From positions 1-57,581 of the forward strand of contig JAFNAV010000012.1 in the NCBI GenBank assembly GCA_017860345.1: DNA of 57,581 nt, given 5' to 3'. The notes below the pieces were generated by a model. The model did no database searches. It saw nothing but the letters and a program-made list of their open reading frames with translations, and was not told the origin of the DNA. The translations under genes and the position numbers were made by a program. Below are positions 1 to 7,876 of this stretch, piece by piece. The stretch is from Bacteroidota bacterium (GTDB lineage: Bacteria > Bacteroidota > Bacteroidia > Bacteroidales > Paludibacteraceae). Each line of letters opens with the position of its first letter. Within the stretch, counting starts at the first letter, position 1.

Positions 1-630
1 CGACTTCAACAAGTGAAGTCAGCGGATTGCGCCTGTGCAGCCCTGAGTTTCCGGGAATCCGCCATTTACGAAGTAAATAAAATCCGTATTTCAGATCCGT
101 CATATCCGCGTTCGTCCGCGTACCTATTGTAGTTGCAAACAAGATATAATCTTGTGTTTTTTGCAAGAAAATAGAACGCGGATAAACGCGGTTATAGCAG
201 ATAAACGCGGATAAAAAACAGTTACACTGATTGTTGTTACGGATACCGACTTCAACAATTGAAGTCAGCGGATTGCGCCTGTGCAGCCCCCGAGTTTCCG
301 GGAATCCGCCATTTACGAAGTAAATAAAATCCGTATTTCAAATCCGCCATATCCGCGTTCGTCCGCGTACCTATTGCAGCCGCAAACAAGATATAATCTT
401 GTGTTTTTTTGCAAGTAAATAGAACGCGGATAAACGCGGTTATAGCAGATAACCGCGGATAAAAAACAGTTACACTGATTGTTGTTACGGATACCGACTT
501 CAACAAGTGAAGTCAGCGGATTGCGCCTGTGCAGCTCCGAGTTTCCGGGAATCCGCCATTTACGAAGTAAATAAAATCCGTATTTCAAATCCGTCATATC
601 CGCGTCAATCCGCGTGCCTATTGCATCCGC
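1..630. repeat. Tandem repeat, about 2.6 copies of a 246-248 bp unit
   Basis: Three units begin with the same CGACTTCAAC word at 1, 247 and 495. The third breaks off near 630. Units are nearly identical, differing by point changes and one-base indels. Each contains ATCCGCG/TCCGCG words in one half and CGCGGATAAACGCGG in the other, so a unit can fold on itself. Similar CGCGGAT-type sequence is a familiar intergenic repeat of Bacteroidota (recalled knowledge). Short open frames inside it only mirror the repeat and are not called as genes. The repeat may continue left of the window. Confidence 0.9.
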
Positions 631-845
631 AAACCAGCAGTAGAAAGATTCTATAATCAGCCCTGCATAGTACAGTGGCTTGAAAAGCCTCCCGATAGCT
701 ATCGGGATTCATAACCGCATCCTGCCTTACAAGCAGCAGGTAGGCGGGATTGCCCACCGCAAGCCGATGGCATTGCGGTTATGAAAAATATTGCCTTCCA
801 GGCAAGTTAGAACTGTTGAGTAATAGGCAAGATGTAACACCAGTT
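631..845. other. Geneless spacer with nested inverted repeats
   Basis: No coding sequence is seen. There is a perfect palindrome CCCGATAGCTATCGGGA-type hairpin at 691-707, followed by an inverted repeat with 10-bp arms, CATAACCGCA at 710-719 and TGCGGTTATG at 774-783. Smaller GC-rich pairs (CCTGC/GCAGG) lie between the arms. It lies 3' of the minus-strand Fur gene, so part may act in transcript termination, but no clear T-run follows. Confidence 0.5.
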
Positions 846-1280
846 TCAGCGATTTAGCCCGGCCACACATTCAGCACAAACACCTTTTATGGTCATTTCT
901 ACTTTATGAATCATGTATTCAGGGGTATGGGGCTTTTGCCGTAAGGTGTAAACAAAGTCGGTACAGCAGGTTACATTTCCGCATTGTTCGCATATAAAGT
1001 GCGGGTGGCTGTCGGTGTGCGATTGATGTGAGCAACCGCCGGCGCATAAGGCGTAAACAGCCACCGTTCCTGCATTTTCGATAACGTGAGCAATACCGCT
1101 TTTTACAAAAGTTTGCAACGTACGATAAATGGTGATTCGGTCGGCCGGCGACAGCAGGTTTTCTATCTCGCTCAGTGTAAGGTTGCGGTGCTGCAGCAAC
1201 ATTTGCTCCAGCACCAGCATCCGCATAGGAGTAGCTTTTACTCCGGCATTTTCCAGGCTATCTATAATATTGGCATTCAT
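846..1280 (-). CDS. Fur-family metal- or peroxide-responsive transcriptional regulator
   Basis: Small DNA-binding repressor of the Fur/PerR/Zur superfamily, 144 aa, the usual family length. An N-terminal winged helix (recognition segment near residues 46-55, ITIYRTL) precedes a C-terminal metal and dimerisation domain. The latter has a histidine-rich stretch (HQSHTDSHPHF) and two zinc-type CxxC pairs at about C97/C100 and C135/C138. I chose the ATG at 1278-1280 because it forms an ATGA overlap with the stop of the upstream radical SAM gene. A longer frame from 1295 would add five residues that run over that gene. Which metal it senses cannot be read from the sequence; Zur-like and PerR-like roles both remain possible. 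The coupling implies co-expression with the radical SAM protein. Confidence 0.88.
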   Translation of the reverse strand: MNANIIDSLENAGVKATPMRMLVLEQMLLQHRNLTLSEIENLLSPADRITIYRTLQTFVKSGIAHVIENAGTVAVYALCAGGCSHQSHTDSHPHFICEQCGNVTCCTDFVYTLRQKPHTPEYMIHKVEMTIKGVCAECVAGLNR

Positions 1281-3064
1281 TTTTTTCCAAACCATGTTTT
1301 AATATCCACATCAAATCCGGTTCCATTCATAAAATTGTACGTAGCCAGATTAAGTCCTTTTCCGTAAAAGTCCAAATCTATTTCTTTTCCGGTGGTAAAA
1401 GGTATTTCGTTGTTTGCAAATGAGTTAGGTTTTCTTTGCAATGATTGAGCCCCTACGCTTTCAGGCTGCTTACCCGACGGACTGTGAATAGTCATGGCAT
1501 AGCGATGCCAGAATGCCGACTGTAACCAGCCCTTTGCAAACAAATCCCTCACCACTTCGAGCGATTCGGTGGTTTCCGTAGCTGTTTCGGTAGGAAATCC
1601 ATACATCAGGTAAGCATGCGACATAATACCTGCTTCGGTCAGATTTTTCATACTTTCGCTGGCTGTTTCTATGGTGATTCCCTTGTTAATTAGCTTTAGT
1701 ACGCGCGGCGAAGCCACCTCAAGACCACCCGATACGGCTATACAGCCCGACTTTGCCAATATATAACAAAGTTCAGGCGTAAAAGATTTCTCGAAACGAA
1801 TATTGGTCCAGTAACTAACCGTAATTTTTCGGCGTATAATTTCCTCGGCCAACTGCCTGAGCACGGCCGGAGGAGCAGCCTCGTCGGTAAAATGAAATCC
1901 CGAAATTCCTGTTTGGTTCATTATGGCTTCCATCCGATCCACTAAGGTGGCAACAGGAGCTTTTTCGTAGCGTTTGATATAGTCCAGTGTGCCGTCGCAA
2001 AAAGCACATTTACCCCAGTAGCATCCGTGTGCCAGAGTCATTTTGTTCCACCGGCCATTGCTCCACAGGGCGTGCATAGGGTTGGTAAGTTCTATCAGAT
2101 TGATGTAATGGTTGTCAAGCAACCCTTCGTAGTCGGGAGTGCCAAGGTTGGCAAAACTTATGTTTTCCTGATTCTCAAAATTCTCGTACACAAGCTCACC
2201 TGATTTACTCCTGTACACTGTTCGGATCAGTTCGCCCCCGGTAAGTAACCTGAGCAGCGGCAGTTCGCCATCGTCAAAGGTGATATAATCCACATAGTCG
2301 AAAATTCCGGTATCCGACAGTTGCCTCAGTTCCGTATTTACATATCCGCCACCCATAACTATTTTTATGTCGGGCCTGTGGCTGCGCAGCCATTGCGCGC
2401 AACGCAATGCGCTGTACAGATTACCCGGGAAAGGTACGGTAAACCCAACATATTGAGGCATTTCCAGGGCTATTCTTTCGGCAAACAGTTGCAGCAGAAT
2501 TTCGTCGATAAACGAAAGTGGCTTTTCCAGTTCGCGTTGCAGAGGCTCAAACTCAGGCAGGCGTATACAAAGCGACTCGGCATAGCGTATCAGTTCAAAG
2601 TGAGGGTCGATATTTTGCCGGATAAAATCCGTTAAATCCCGCATAAAAATGGTACACAAATGAATAGCTTTATCATAGTTGCCAATAAGCCCGAATGCCC
2701 ATTCAAGGTCGTCCTCCGACGGTTTTCGCTTACTTGCGGGCCAGAAATCAGGGTTGGCAAACCGCATAGCCAGCGAAGAGTCGCGCCCACTCAAAAACCG
2801 CATCACAGGTTCGATGTTGTGGATGTAAAACTCCTTTTGCATCAGCATATTTCTGTGCTGTTTAGTCAGTTTTTTATCTTCGCAAAGCTTGAAAATATCA
2901 GCTAATTTTTCCCGGGTGAAAAGCGCGGTAGCCAACTCAATACTCATATCGGCCTGTACGGCATTTATGCCATGCAGTTTCAGAAATCCGGTAAGCTGCA
3001 TGGTGGCAGGGTAAGGAGTATTTAGTTGAGTAAGAGGTGGTGTAACGAGCAGTATTTTGTGCAT
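1277..3064 (-). CDS. Cobalamin-binding-type radical SAM protein, function unknown
   Basis: 595-aa enzyme with an N-terminal Rossmann-like B12-binding-type region (starting KILLVTPPLTQ; the VGFTVPFPGNLYSA and MGGGYVNTE segments near 205-245 are typical). A radical SAM core follows from about residue 340. The iron-sulfur cysteines are C348, C353 and C356, giving CX4CX2C rather than the classical CX3CX2C. Downstream, SGGLEVASPRVL and YLMYGFPTET are normal radical SAM core motifs. The C-terminus overlaps the Fur-family gene by ATGA, so the two are translationally coupled. The family is known to modify varied substrates; nothing here identifies this one. Confidence 0.8.
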   Translation of the reverse strand: MHKILLVTPPLTQLNTPYPATMQLTGFLKLHGINAVQADMSIELATALFTREKLADIFKLCEDKKLTKQHRNMLMQKEFYIHNIEPVMRFLSGRDSSLAMRFANPDFWPASKRKPSEDDLEWAFGLIGNYDKAIHLCTIFMRDLTDFIRQNIDPHFELIRYAESLCIRLPEFEPLQRELEKPLSFIDEILLQLFAERIALEMPQYVGFTVPFPGNLYSALRCAQWLRSHRPDIKIVMGGGYVNTELRQLSDTGIFDYVDYITFDDGELPLLRLLTGGELIRTVYRSKSGELVYENFENQENISFANLGTPDYEGLLDNHYINLIELTNPMHALWSNGRWNKMTLAHGCYWGKCAFCDGTLDYIKRYEKAPVATLVDRMEAIMNQTGISGFHFTDEAAPPAVLRQLAEEIIRRKITVSYWTNIRFEKSFTPELCYILAKSGCIAVSGGLEVASPRVLKLINKGITIETASESMKNLTEAGIMSHAYLMYGFPTETATETTESLEVVRDLFAKGWLQSAFWHRYAMTIHSPSGKQPESVGAQSLQRKPNSFANNEIPFTTGKEIDLDFYGKGLNLATYNFMNGTGFDVDIKTWFGKK

Positions 3065-3448
3065 TTATTATGTTTTTTTAGAAATAAAAGAAGAAACAAA
3101 TGATTTTTCTGTTGGTCAGTAATGATATTTTTTTCTTATCACTTACAATGCAAACTTAAATAAAAATCTGCTAAAAACAGGTGATTCTTTTGAATTTCTA
3201 AAAAAATGAAGATGAAGTAGAAAAAGAGCATCTCCATAGCGCAAGTTTCGGCCTGCTTGTATTTAGTCGGGTACTTTGTTTGTACAGTTAAGCAATTTTT
3301 ATTTAAAAAAATTACTACAAACACGGCTTTTATTCCTTATTTTGAATATTAAATCTTAATGTATTTATTATCTTTGTGTCGGTTAAGCGCTATTTTGCAT
3401 TTTTCAAAAGGGTATATAGGTATATTTTATCCGCACTCGTAATAAAAG
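3065..3448. promoter_or_regulatory. Divergent intergenic region with a TAnnTTTG promoter element
   Basis: 384 bp between the divergent radical SAM and sugar transferase genes, strongly AT-rich, with no credible gene. TATCTTTG at 3369-3376 matches the Bacteroidota -7 element and lies 72 bp before the sugar transferase start. No TTTG -33 box at the standard 19-21 bp spacing was found. Confidence 0.5.
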
Positions 3449-4987
3449 ATGTTTTTAAAAAATATCCGTAAGAATATATATCGTCCCTCAGTAATCAGTA
3501 TTGTCATTGATTTGATGATATTGTTGCTGGCACTGATTGTTGTGCTTAACTGGTTTCCGCTCACAACCCGGAATCCGTACGGAAAATACGATGAAGCAGC
3601 ATTGGTATATGCCGTTTTGTGGGTGCTGTTTTCTTATTTATTGGGACGATACAAACCCCTTCATTTTCAGACTTATTTGCCGGCTTCGTTTAAGCTGTTG
3701 TATATCATTGTACTTAATACCTTTTTACTGTCCTACGTATCCTACGCGTTTTTTAATAGTTACTACTCTCAGTATGTAATTTTTACGTATAGCACGGTAC
3801 TTTTTGTAATCAATATTTCATTTATCTCGTTATATTTTGCCTTGTTGTATGCGGTAGACTATGACGAAGAAATAGAAACGGCTGATGAGGTCAGGGAAAA
3901 TGCTGTAGTGGTACCTGCTCCGCGCTTGAGCGATGATGAGTTAAAAGAGCGATATAAGATGATAGCTCATTTTGCAGGCAATACGTCGCTTGTCATGTTG
4001 AAAAAATCCATAGATTTGGGCAGTGGAAATACCTTTGTGCATTTGACATCAGATTATCAGGATATTGAATCGGTTGAAAACTATGCTTACGATACCATTA
4101 TTCATTTACCCAGACTTAACAGTCATCGGGGAATTAATAAATTGTTTCGGATAGTCAATCAAAAATTACCCGATAAAGGATTTTTGGTGTGTTGCTTTGA
4201 GTCCAAAAGCACACGGAAGAAGAAGATACTTAACAGATATCCTTCGGGCATCAACTATATATTTTACCTTGTCAATTATACCTTCAGGCGCTTATTGCCC
4301 AAAATTTTTATTACCCGCAGGCTATATTACGACATCACTAAGGGCAAAAGACGTATTCTTTCGAAAACCGAAGTACTCGGCCGACTGTATTACAGCGGAT
4401 TTGAGGTAATCAAAGAAAAGAAAATAGGCGATTTGAATTATTTTTACGCCAGACGAAAAAAACAGCCCGAATCGCAGCTAAAACGAAACTACGGACCGCT
4501 AATACGTTTGCGCCGTACGGGTAAGCATGGCGAAATTTTTGATGTTTACAAAATGAGAACCATGCACCCTTACTCTGAATACATTCAGGCCTATATATAC
4601 GAGCGCAATAAATTAGATGACGGAGGAAAGTTCAAAAGAGACATACGGGTAACCACGCTGGGTAGGTTGATGCGTAAATACTGGCTCGATGAATTGCCTA
4701 TGATTTTTAATCTGCTAAAAGGAGATATGAAAGTTGTTGGTGTGCGCCCGCTGAGTGTTCAGTATTTTAATCTTTACGATAAAGAATTGCAGGAAAAAAG
4801 AGTGAAATTCAAGCCTGGTTTACTGCCACCTTTCTATGTAGATATGCCTAAATCAATCGAAGAAATTCAGGCTTCGGAAATGAAGTATCTGACCGAATGC
4901 GAAAATAAAGGAGTTTTTAGAACAGATATAAAATATTTTTTCCTTATTTTGAAGAATATTTTTTTTAATAGAGCCCGAAGTGCTTAA
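3449..4987 (+). CDS. Polytopic sugar-phosphate transferase with an embedded methyltransferase-like region
   Basis: 512 aa, likely initiating transferase that puts a sugar phosphate on undecaprenyl phosphate at the inner membrane. Four hydrophobic segments lie within residues 15-135. The C-terminal bacterial sugar transferase domain starts near 346. It shows the basic GKHGEIFDVYKMRTM motif, the DE pair in LDELPMIFNLLKGDM (about 414-415) and VGVRPL, where relatives usually have VGPRP. Residues about 160-340 look unlike the usual CoA-binding domain. They resemble the end of a class I methyltransferase fold (KLPDKGFLVCCF, then RLYYSGFEVIKEKK and YFYARRKK). The C-terminus lacks the usual KPGITG form and reads KPGLLPPF. 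It is followed by the Wzi-like gene, so a role in capsule or exopolysaccharide synthesis is inferred. Confidence 0.82.
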   Translation: MFLKNIRKNIYRPSVISIVIDLMILLLALIVVLNWFPLTTRNPYGKYDEAALVYAVLWVLFSYLLGRYKPLHFQTYLPASFKLLYIIVLNTFLLSYVSYAFFNSYYSQYVIFTYSTVLFVINISFISLYFALLYAVDYDEEIETADEVRENAVVVPAPRLSDDELKERYKMIAHFAGNTSLVMLKKSIDLGSGNTFVHLTSDYQDIESVENYAYDTIIHLPRLNSHRGINKLFRIVNQKLPDKGFLVCCFESKSTRKKKILNRYPSGINYIFYLVNYTFRRLLPKIFITRRLYYDITKGKRRILSKTEVLGRLYYSGFEVIKEKKIGDLNYFYARRKKQPESQLKRNYGPLIRLRRTGKHGEIFDVYKMRTMHPYSEYIQAYIYERNKLDDGGKFKRDIRVTTLGRLMRKYWLDELPMIFNLLKGDMKVVGVRPLSVQYFNLYDKELQEKRVKFKPGLLPPFYVDMPKSIEEIQASEMKYLTECENKGVFRTDIKYFFLILKNIFFNRARSA

Positions 4988-5082
4988 CGGATATTCCCGT
5001 AACATACGAACATTTATAAAGTTCTTTTCAGAGGAGAAGACGTTTTAACTTAAGTATATTATATATATTATTCTTTATAAAC

Positions 5083-6804
5083 ATGAGAAAACTAACTATT
5101 TTTGTTTTACTTGTGGTAGTATCTTTGTGCGGTTTTGCCCAGGATATTCCGCAGCATATTTCATATACAAGGATATATGAATTTCTGGACGAGTTGGCAA
5201 CTGATAATATCATAGAGCTAAACTCAGCGATAAAACCTTATAGCCGGACTTTTATAGCGGGGCGGTTGAATGAGGCTTTGTGGCAGAGTGATAAGTTGAA
5301 CTATCGTCAGCGAAAAGAACTTGATTTTTTTCTGAACGAGTATGCGCTGGAAAACAACCATTTACCTGATTCGAAAATTACCTTATTAAAAAACGAAAAA
5401 CTAAAGTTAGCTTTGTTGCAGCCGGCATTTCATTATCAGGATTCTCTGTTCAGAGCCAGAGTTACCCCCATACTGGGTATGAATGTATCGGTTAACAGCA
5501 ACGGACGTATTATAAAACGCTGGATAGGAGCTGAGTTTCAGGCAATGATAGGCAAACATTTGTCGGTATACGGTAGTTTGCGCGATATTTCTAACAATGG
5601 TGATACCCTATCGAGCTATAAATATCTGAACTTACAACCCGGATACGAATATAAAGAAGCAACTTACGGTGGCGACTACAGCGATTCGCGCGGAGGAATT
5701 AAGCTTAGCAACAGCTGGGGCTCGATAGGTTTGGTAAAAGATAATGTGGTGTGGGGCGATAATTTTCATGGTTCCAATATTCTGTCGGGCAGGGCGCCTT
5801 CGTTTCCAATGATTACTTTGCATCTGCAACCTGTCAAGTGGTTTGAACTCAATTATTTTCACGCATGGTTGGTTTCAAATGTGGTAGACAGCACCTATTC
5901 ATACATCGAAAACGATACGAGGATATGGTACAGGCAAACCAATAAGTATATGGCCGCCAATATGTTTACATTCACTCCCGTACCCCGGTTAAAAATTTCG
6001 GTAGGAAATTCAATTATCTATGCCGAAAGAAATGTACAGGCAGCTTACCTGATTCCAATAGCTTTTTATAAGTCGATGGATCATACACTTACAAAAGGTA
6101 TTGGCACCGAGAATCAAAACTCTCAGATGTTTATGAATATAAGTTCCCGAAATATTAAACACCTGCATTTGTATGCCTCGGTTTATGTGGATGAGTTTAA
6201 TTTTGACAGGTTGAAACCCGGCAATGCCGAAGCCAATCCGATTTCGTACAAGCTTGGTGCAAATGTAAGTAATCTTCCGGTTGATAATTTGTCGTTTACA
6301 GTAGAGTTTACCCGCACCAATATCCTGAACTATAAGCATTCAATAGCTGCAATAAGCTATAGCTCCAATGGCTATAATTTAGGTCATTACATGGGCGATA
6401 ATGCTCAGGAATTATATTTGGCACTACAGTATAAACCCTTCAGAGGGATTGATTTAAAGCTGTCGTACACCGATGCGCAGAAAGGCAATGAATATGATTA
6501 CCTGCGGCGCGGAACATACAATGGTATCACGGGTACAGTAAGTGATATTATAAAACAGCCATCGCTGGGAGATGTAATCTGGACCAATAAGACATTAAAT
6601 TTTTCGGGCACCTATGAGGTTTTCAATAATGTATATGCCGTTTTACAGGCAGAGTATAGCAATATTCAGAGTTACGAGCCGTCGGGGGCAGCTGTTTTCG
6701 GTGAGCGCCGTATGACTGCCGCCGAAACGTTGAACTATTTTACTCCGGCATTTCTGCAAGGAAAAAATGTAACGCTCAGTGCGGGCTTAAGTTTTGGTTT
6801 TTAA
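5083..6804 (+). CDS. Wzi-like capsule assembly outer-membrane protein
   Basis: 573 aa with a signal peptide ending in CGFAQ (cleavage near residue 20). A short helical region (DELATDNIIELNSAIKPYSR) follows, then a long stretch of alternating aromatic and polar residues typical of an outer-membrane beta-barrel. The order and the motif GIKLSNSWGSIGLVKDNVVWG resemble the Bacteroidota branch of the Wzi family, whose E. coli member anchors capsule at the surface. The protein ends in aromatic phenylalanine (LSFGF), a usual barrel-insertion signal. It starts 95 bp after the sugar transferase and 18 bp before coaE, so the three are probably cotranscribed. Confidence 0.82.
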   Translation: MRKLTIFVLLVVVSLCGFAQDIPQHISYTRIYEFLDELATDNIIELNSAIKPYSRTFIAGRLNEALWQSDKLNYRQRKELDFFLNEYALENNHLPDSKITLLKNEKLKLALLQPAFHYQDSLFRARVTPILGMNVSVNSNGRIIKRWIGAEFQAMIGKHLSVYGSLRDISNNGDTLSSYKYLNLQPGYEYKEATYGGDYSDSRGGIKLSNSWGSIGLVKDNVVWGDNFHGSNILSGRAPSFPMITLHLQPVKWFELNYFHAWLVSNVVDSTYSYIENDTRIWYRQTNKYMAANMFTFTPVPRLKISVGNSIIYAERNVQAAYLIPIAFYKSMDHTLTKGIGTENQNSQMFMNISSRNIKHLHLYASVYVDEFNFDRLKPGNAEANPISYKLGANVSNLPVDNLSFTVEFTRTNILNYKHSIAAISYSSNGYNLGHYMGDNAQELYLALQYKPFRGIDLKLSYTDAQKGNEYDYLRRGTYNGITGTVSDIIKQPSLGDVIWTNKTLNFSGTYEVFNNVYAVLQAEYSNIQSYEPSGAAVFGERRMTAAETLNYFTPAFLQGKNVTLSAGLSFGF

Positions 6805-6822
6805 AAAAAATAAAGATTAGTT

Positions 6823-7398
6823 ATGATAATAGGAATTACAGGTGGTATAGGTGGTGGAAAGTCCACTGTGTCGGAGATGCTTCGTGGCAAAGGATATCAG
6901 ATTTACGACACGGATAAAGAGGCACGCAAACTGCAAAACGAAGTTCCCGGGATAAAAGAACAGATAATAAAGCTTTTTGGTGACGAAGCTTATACACAGG
7001 GAGAGTTAAACAGAAAGCACATATCTGAAATTGTATTTGCTGAACCCGAAATGCTTAAAAAGCTGAATGCAATTGTGCATCCGGCAGTGGAGAAAGAAAT
7101 TACTTTGTGGGCAAACCGGTTTGAAAAGCAGGAGCTGTTGTTCATAGAGAGTGCCCTGCTTTATGAGTCGGGATTAGATAAATACTCTGATAAAGTACTG
7201 CTTGTAACATCGCCGGAATACATTCGTATAGATAGGGTGATGAAGCGCGACGGTATATCGCGCGAGCAGGTGTTGGCGCGTATAAGCAGTCAGATGCCCG
7301 AGAGCGAAAAAATTATCAGGGCCGATTTTGTCCTCGATACCGGCGATAGCAGTCGTGTGCCGTGGCAGCTCGACGAGTTTTTACAGCAACTTATTTGA
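6823..7398 (+). CDS. coaE: Dephospho-CoA kinase
   Basis: 191 aa. CoaE phosphorylates the 3'-hydroxyl of dephospho-CoA in the last step of coenzyme A synthesis in the cytoplasm. The Walker A loop GGIGGGKST lies at residues 7-15, followed by the family features YDTDKEAR (about 28-35), IVHPAVEKEI (about 86-95) and the LLYESGLDKY plus VMKRDGISREQ lid region. Length is normal. It starts 18 bp after the Wzi-like gene and is followed by a strong terminator, so it closes the operon. Confidence 0.95.
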   Translation: MIIGITGGIGGGKSTVSEMLRGKGYQIYDTDKEARKLQNEVPGIKEQIIKLFGDEAYTQGELNRKHISEIVFAEPEMLKKLNAIVHPAVEKEITLWANRFEKQELLFIESALLYESGLDKYSDKVLLVTSPEYIRIDRVMKRDGISREQVLARISSQMPESEKIIRADFVLDTGDSSRVPWQLDEFLQQLI

Positions 7399-7418
7399 TA
7401 TTATATTCAGGGTCAATA

Positions 7419-7457
7419 AAAAAAGGACTTTTCACTGATAGTGAAAAGTCCTTTTTT
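7419..7457. terminator. Bidirectional Rho-independent terminator between coaE and the tRNA
   Basis: A 12-bp perfect stem (GGACTTTTCACT at 7425-7436, AGTGAAAAGTCC at 7440-7451) with a 3-nt loop is flanked by an A-run on the left and six T on the right. It can stop coaE transcripts on the plus strand and tRNA transcripts on the minus strand. Confidence 0.93.
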
Positions 7458-7462
7458 ACTTG

Positions 7463-7536
7463 TAGCGGGAACGAGAATTGAACTCGTGACCTCCGGGTTA
7501 TGAATCCGACGCTCTAACCAACTGAGCTATCCCGCC
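7463..7536 (-). tRNA. tRNA with anticodon CAU (tRNA-Met, elongator type; Ile2 possible)
   Basis: A 74-nt cloverleaf on the minus strand. The acceptor stem GGCGGGA pairs with TCCCGCT (one G-U pair), with discriminator A. The D-arm reads TAGCTCAGTTGGTTAGAGC. The anticodon loop TTCATAA has CAU at 7500-7502, and the T-arm contains GTTCAATTC. No CCA is encoded. The acceptor begins with a paired base, unlike initiator tRNA, so it is elongator Met or the lysidine-modified Ile tRNA; by eye Met is preferred. Confidence 0.92.
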
Positions 7537-7709
7537 ATTTTCCTGAAAAGCGAGTGCAAAGATAGTTATTTTCGGATAATTGACAAATTATTGAGTCGAA
7601 AAATATCAAGAATAATAAGCCCTGACCAATAGTTTAAATATAAATTTCTGAAACATAACAGCCTAAGCAATATGAACGATTGCATGCAGCGCTTTTTATG
7701 ATATAAAAA

Positions 7710-7785
7710 CCGGCTCAAAAGCGCTGATGTTTTCTATACTTACGATAATATAAGCAAGTATTTAAAACCAGCATTTTTGAGCCGG
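7710..7785 (-). terminator. Long hairpin, probable terminator of the prolyl oligopeptidase gene
   Basis: An inverted repeat with arms of about 18 bp (7710-7727 and 7768-7785, 15 or more positions paired, ends CCGGCTCAAAA/TTTTGAGCCGG) and an inner ATACTT/AAGTAT stem. Read on the minus strand it is followed by GTTTTTATAT. It lies 90 bp past the stop of the minus-strand peptidase gene. The rest of 7537-7876 shows no gene. Confidence 0.6.
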
Positions 7786-7876
7786 ACTTTCTGAGATTTA
7801 TATTTTAACCTGACAATGTAGCCGAGGTTTTGTTTCTTCACATAACGGGCAGTATTGCAGTCTGATGTCAGTTGTT

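Noticed and set aside
252..597. Two open frames inside the tandem repeat
   Set aside because: They translate the same repeat DNA in different frames, and their residues repeat between them. No family features.
691..707. CCCGATAGCTATCGGGA palindrome as a member of the leader family
   Set aside because: The same palindrome occurs in leader copy 1 (22184-22200), but here AAACGAG, ACCAAAGA and GAGTTCCA are absent. It is probably a common short palindrome of this genome.
3139..3324. 61-aa frame on the minus strand
   Set aside because: It lies in the AT-rich promoter region; Lys/Phe-rich low-complexity sequence with no recognisable feature.
7463..7536. tRNA as an integration site of a mobile element
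   Set aside because: No integrase, no direct repeat of the tRNA 3' end in the window, and ordinary genes on both sides.
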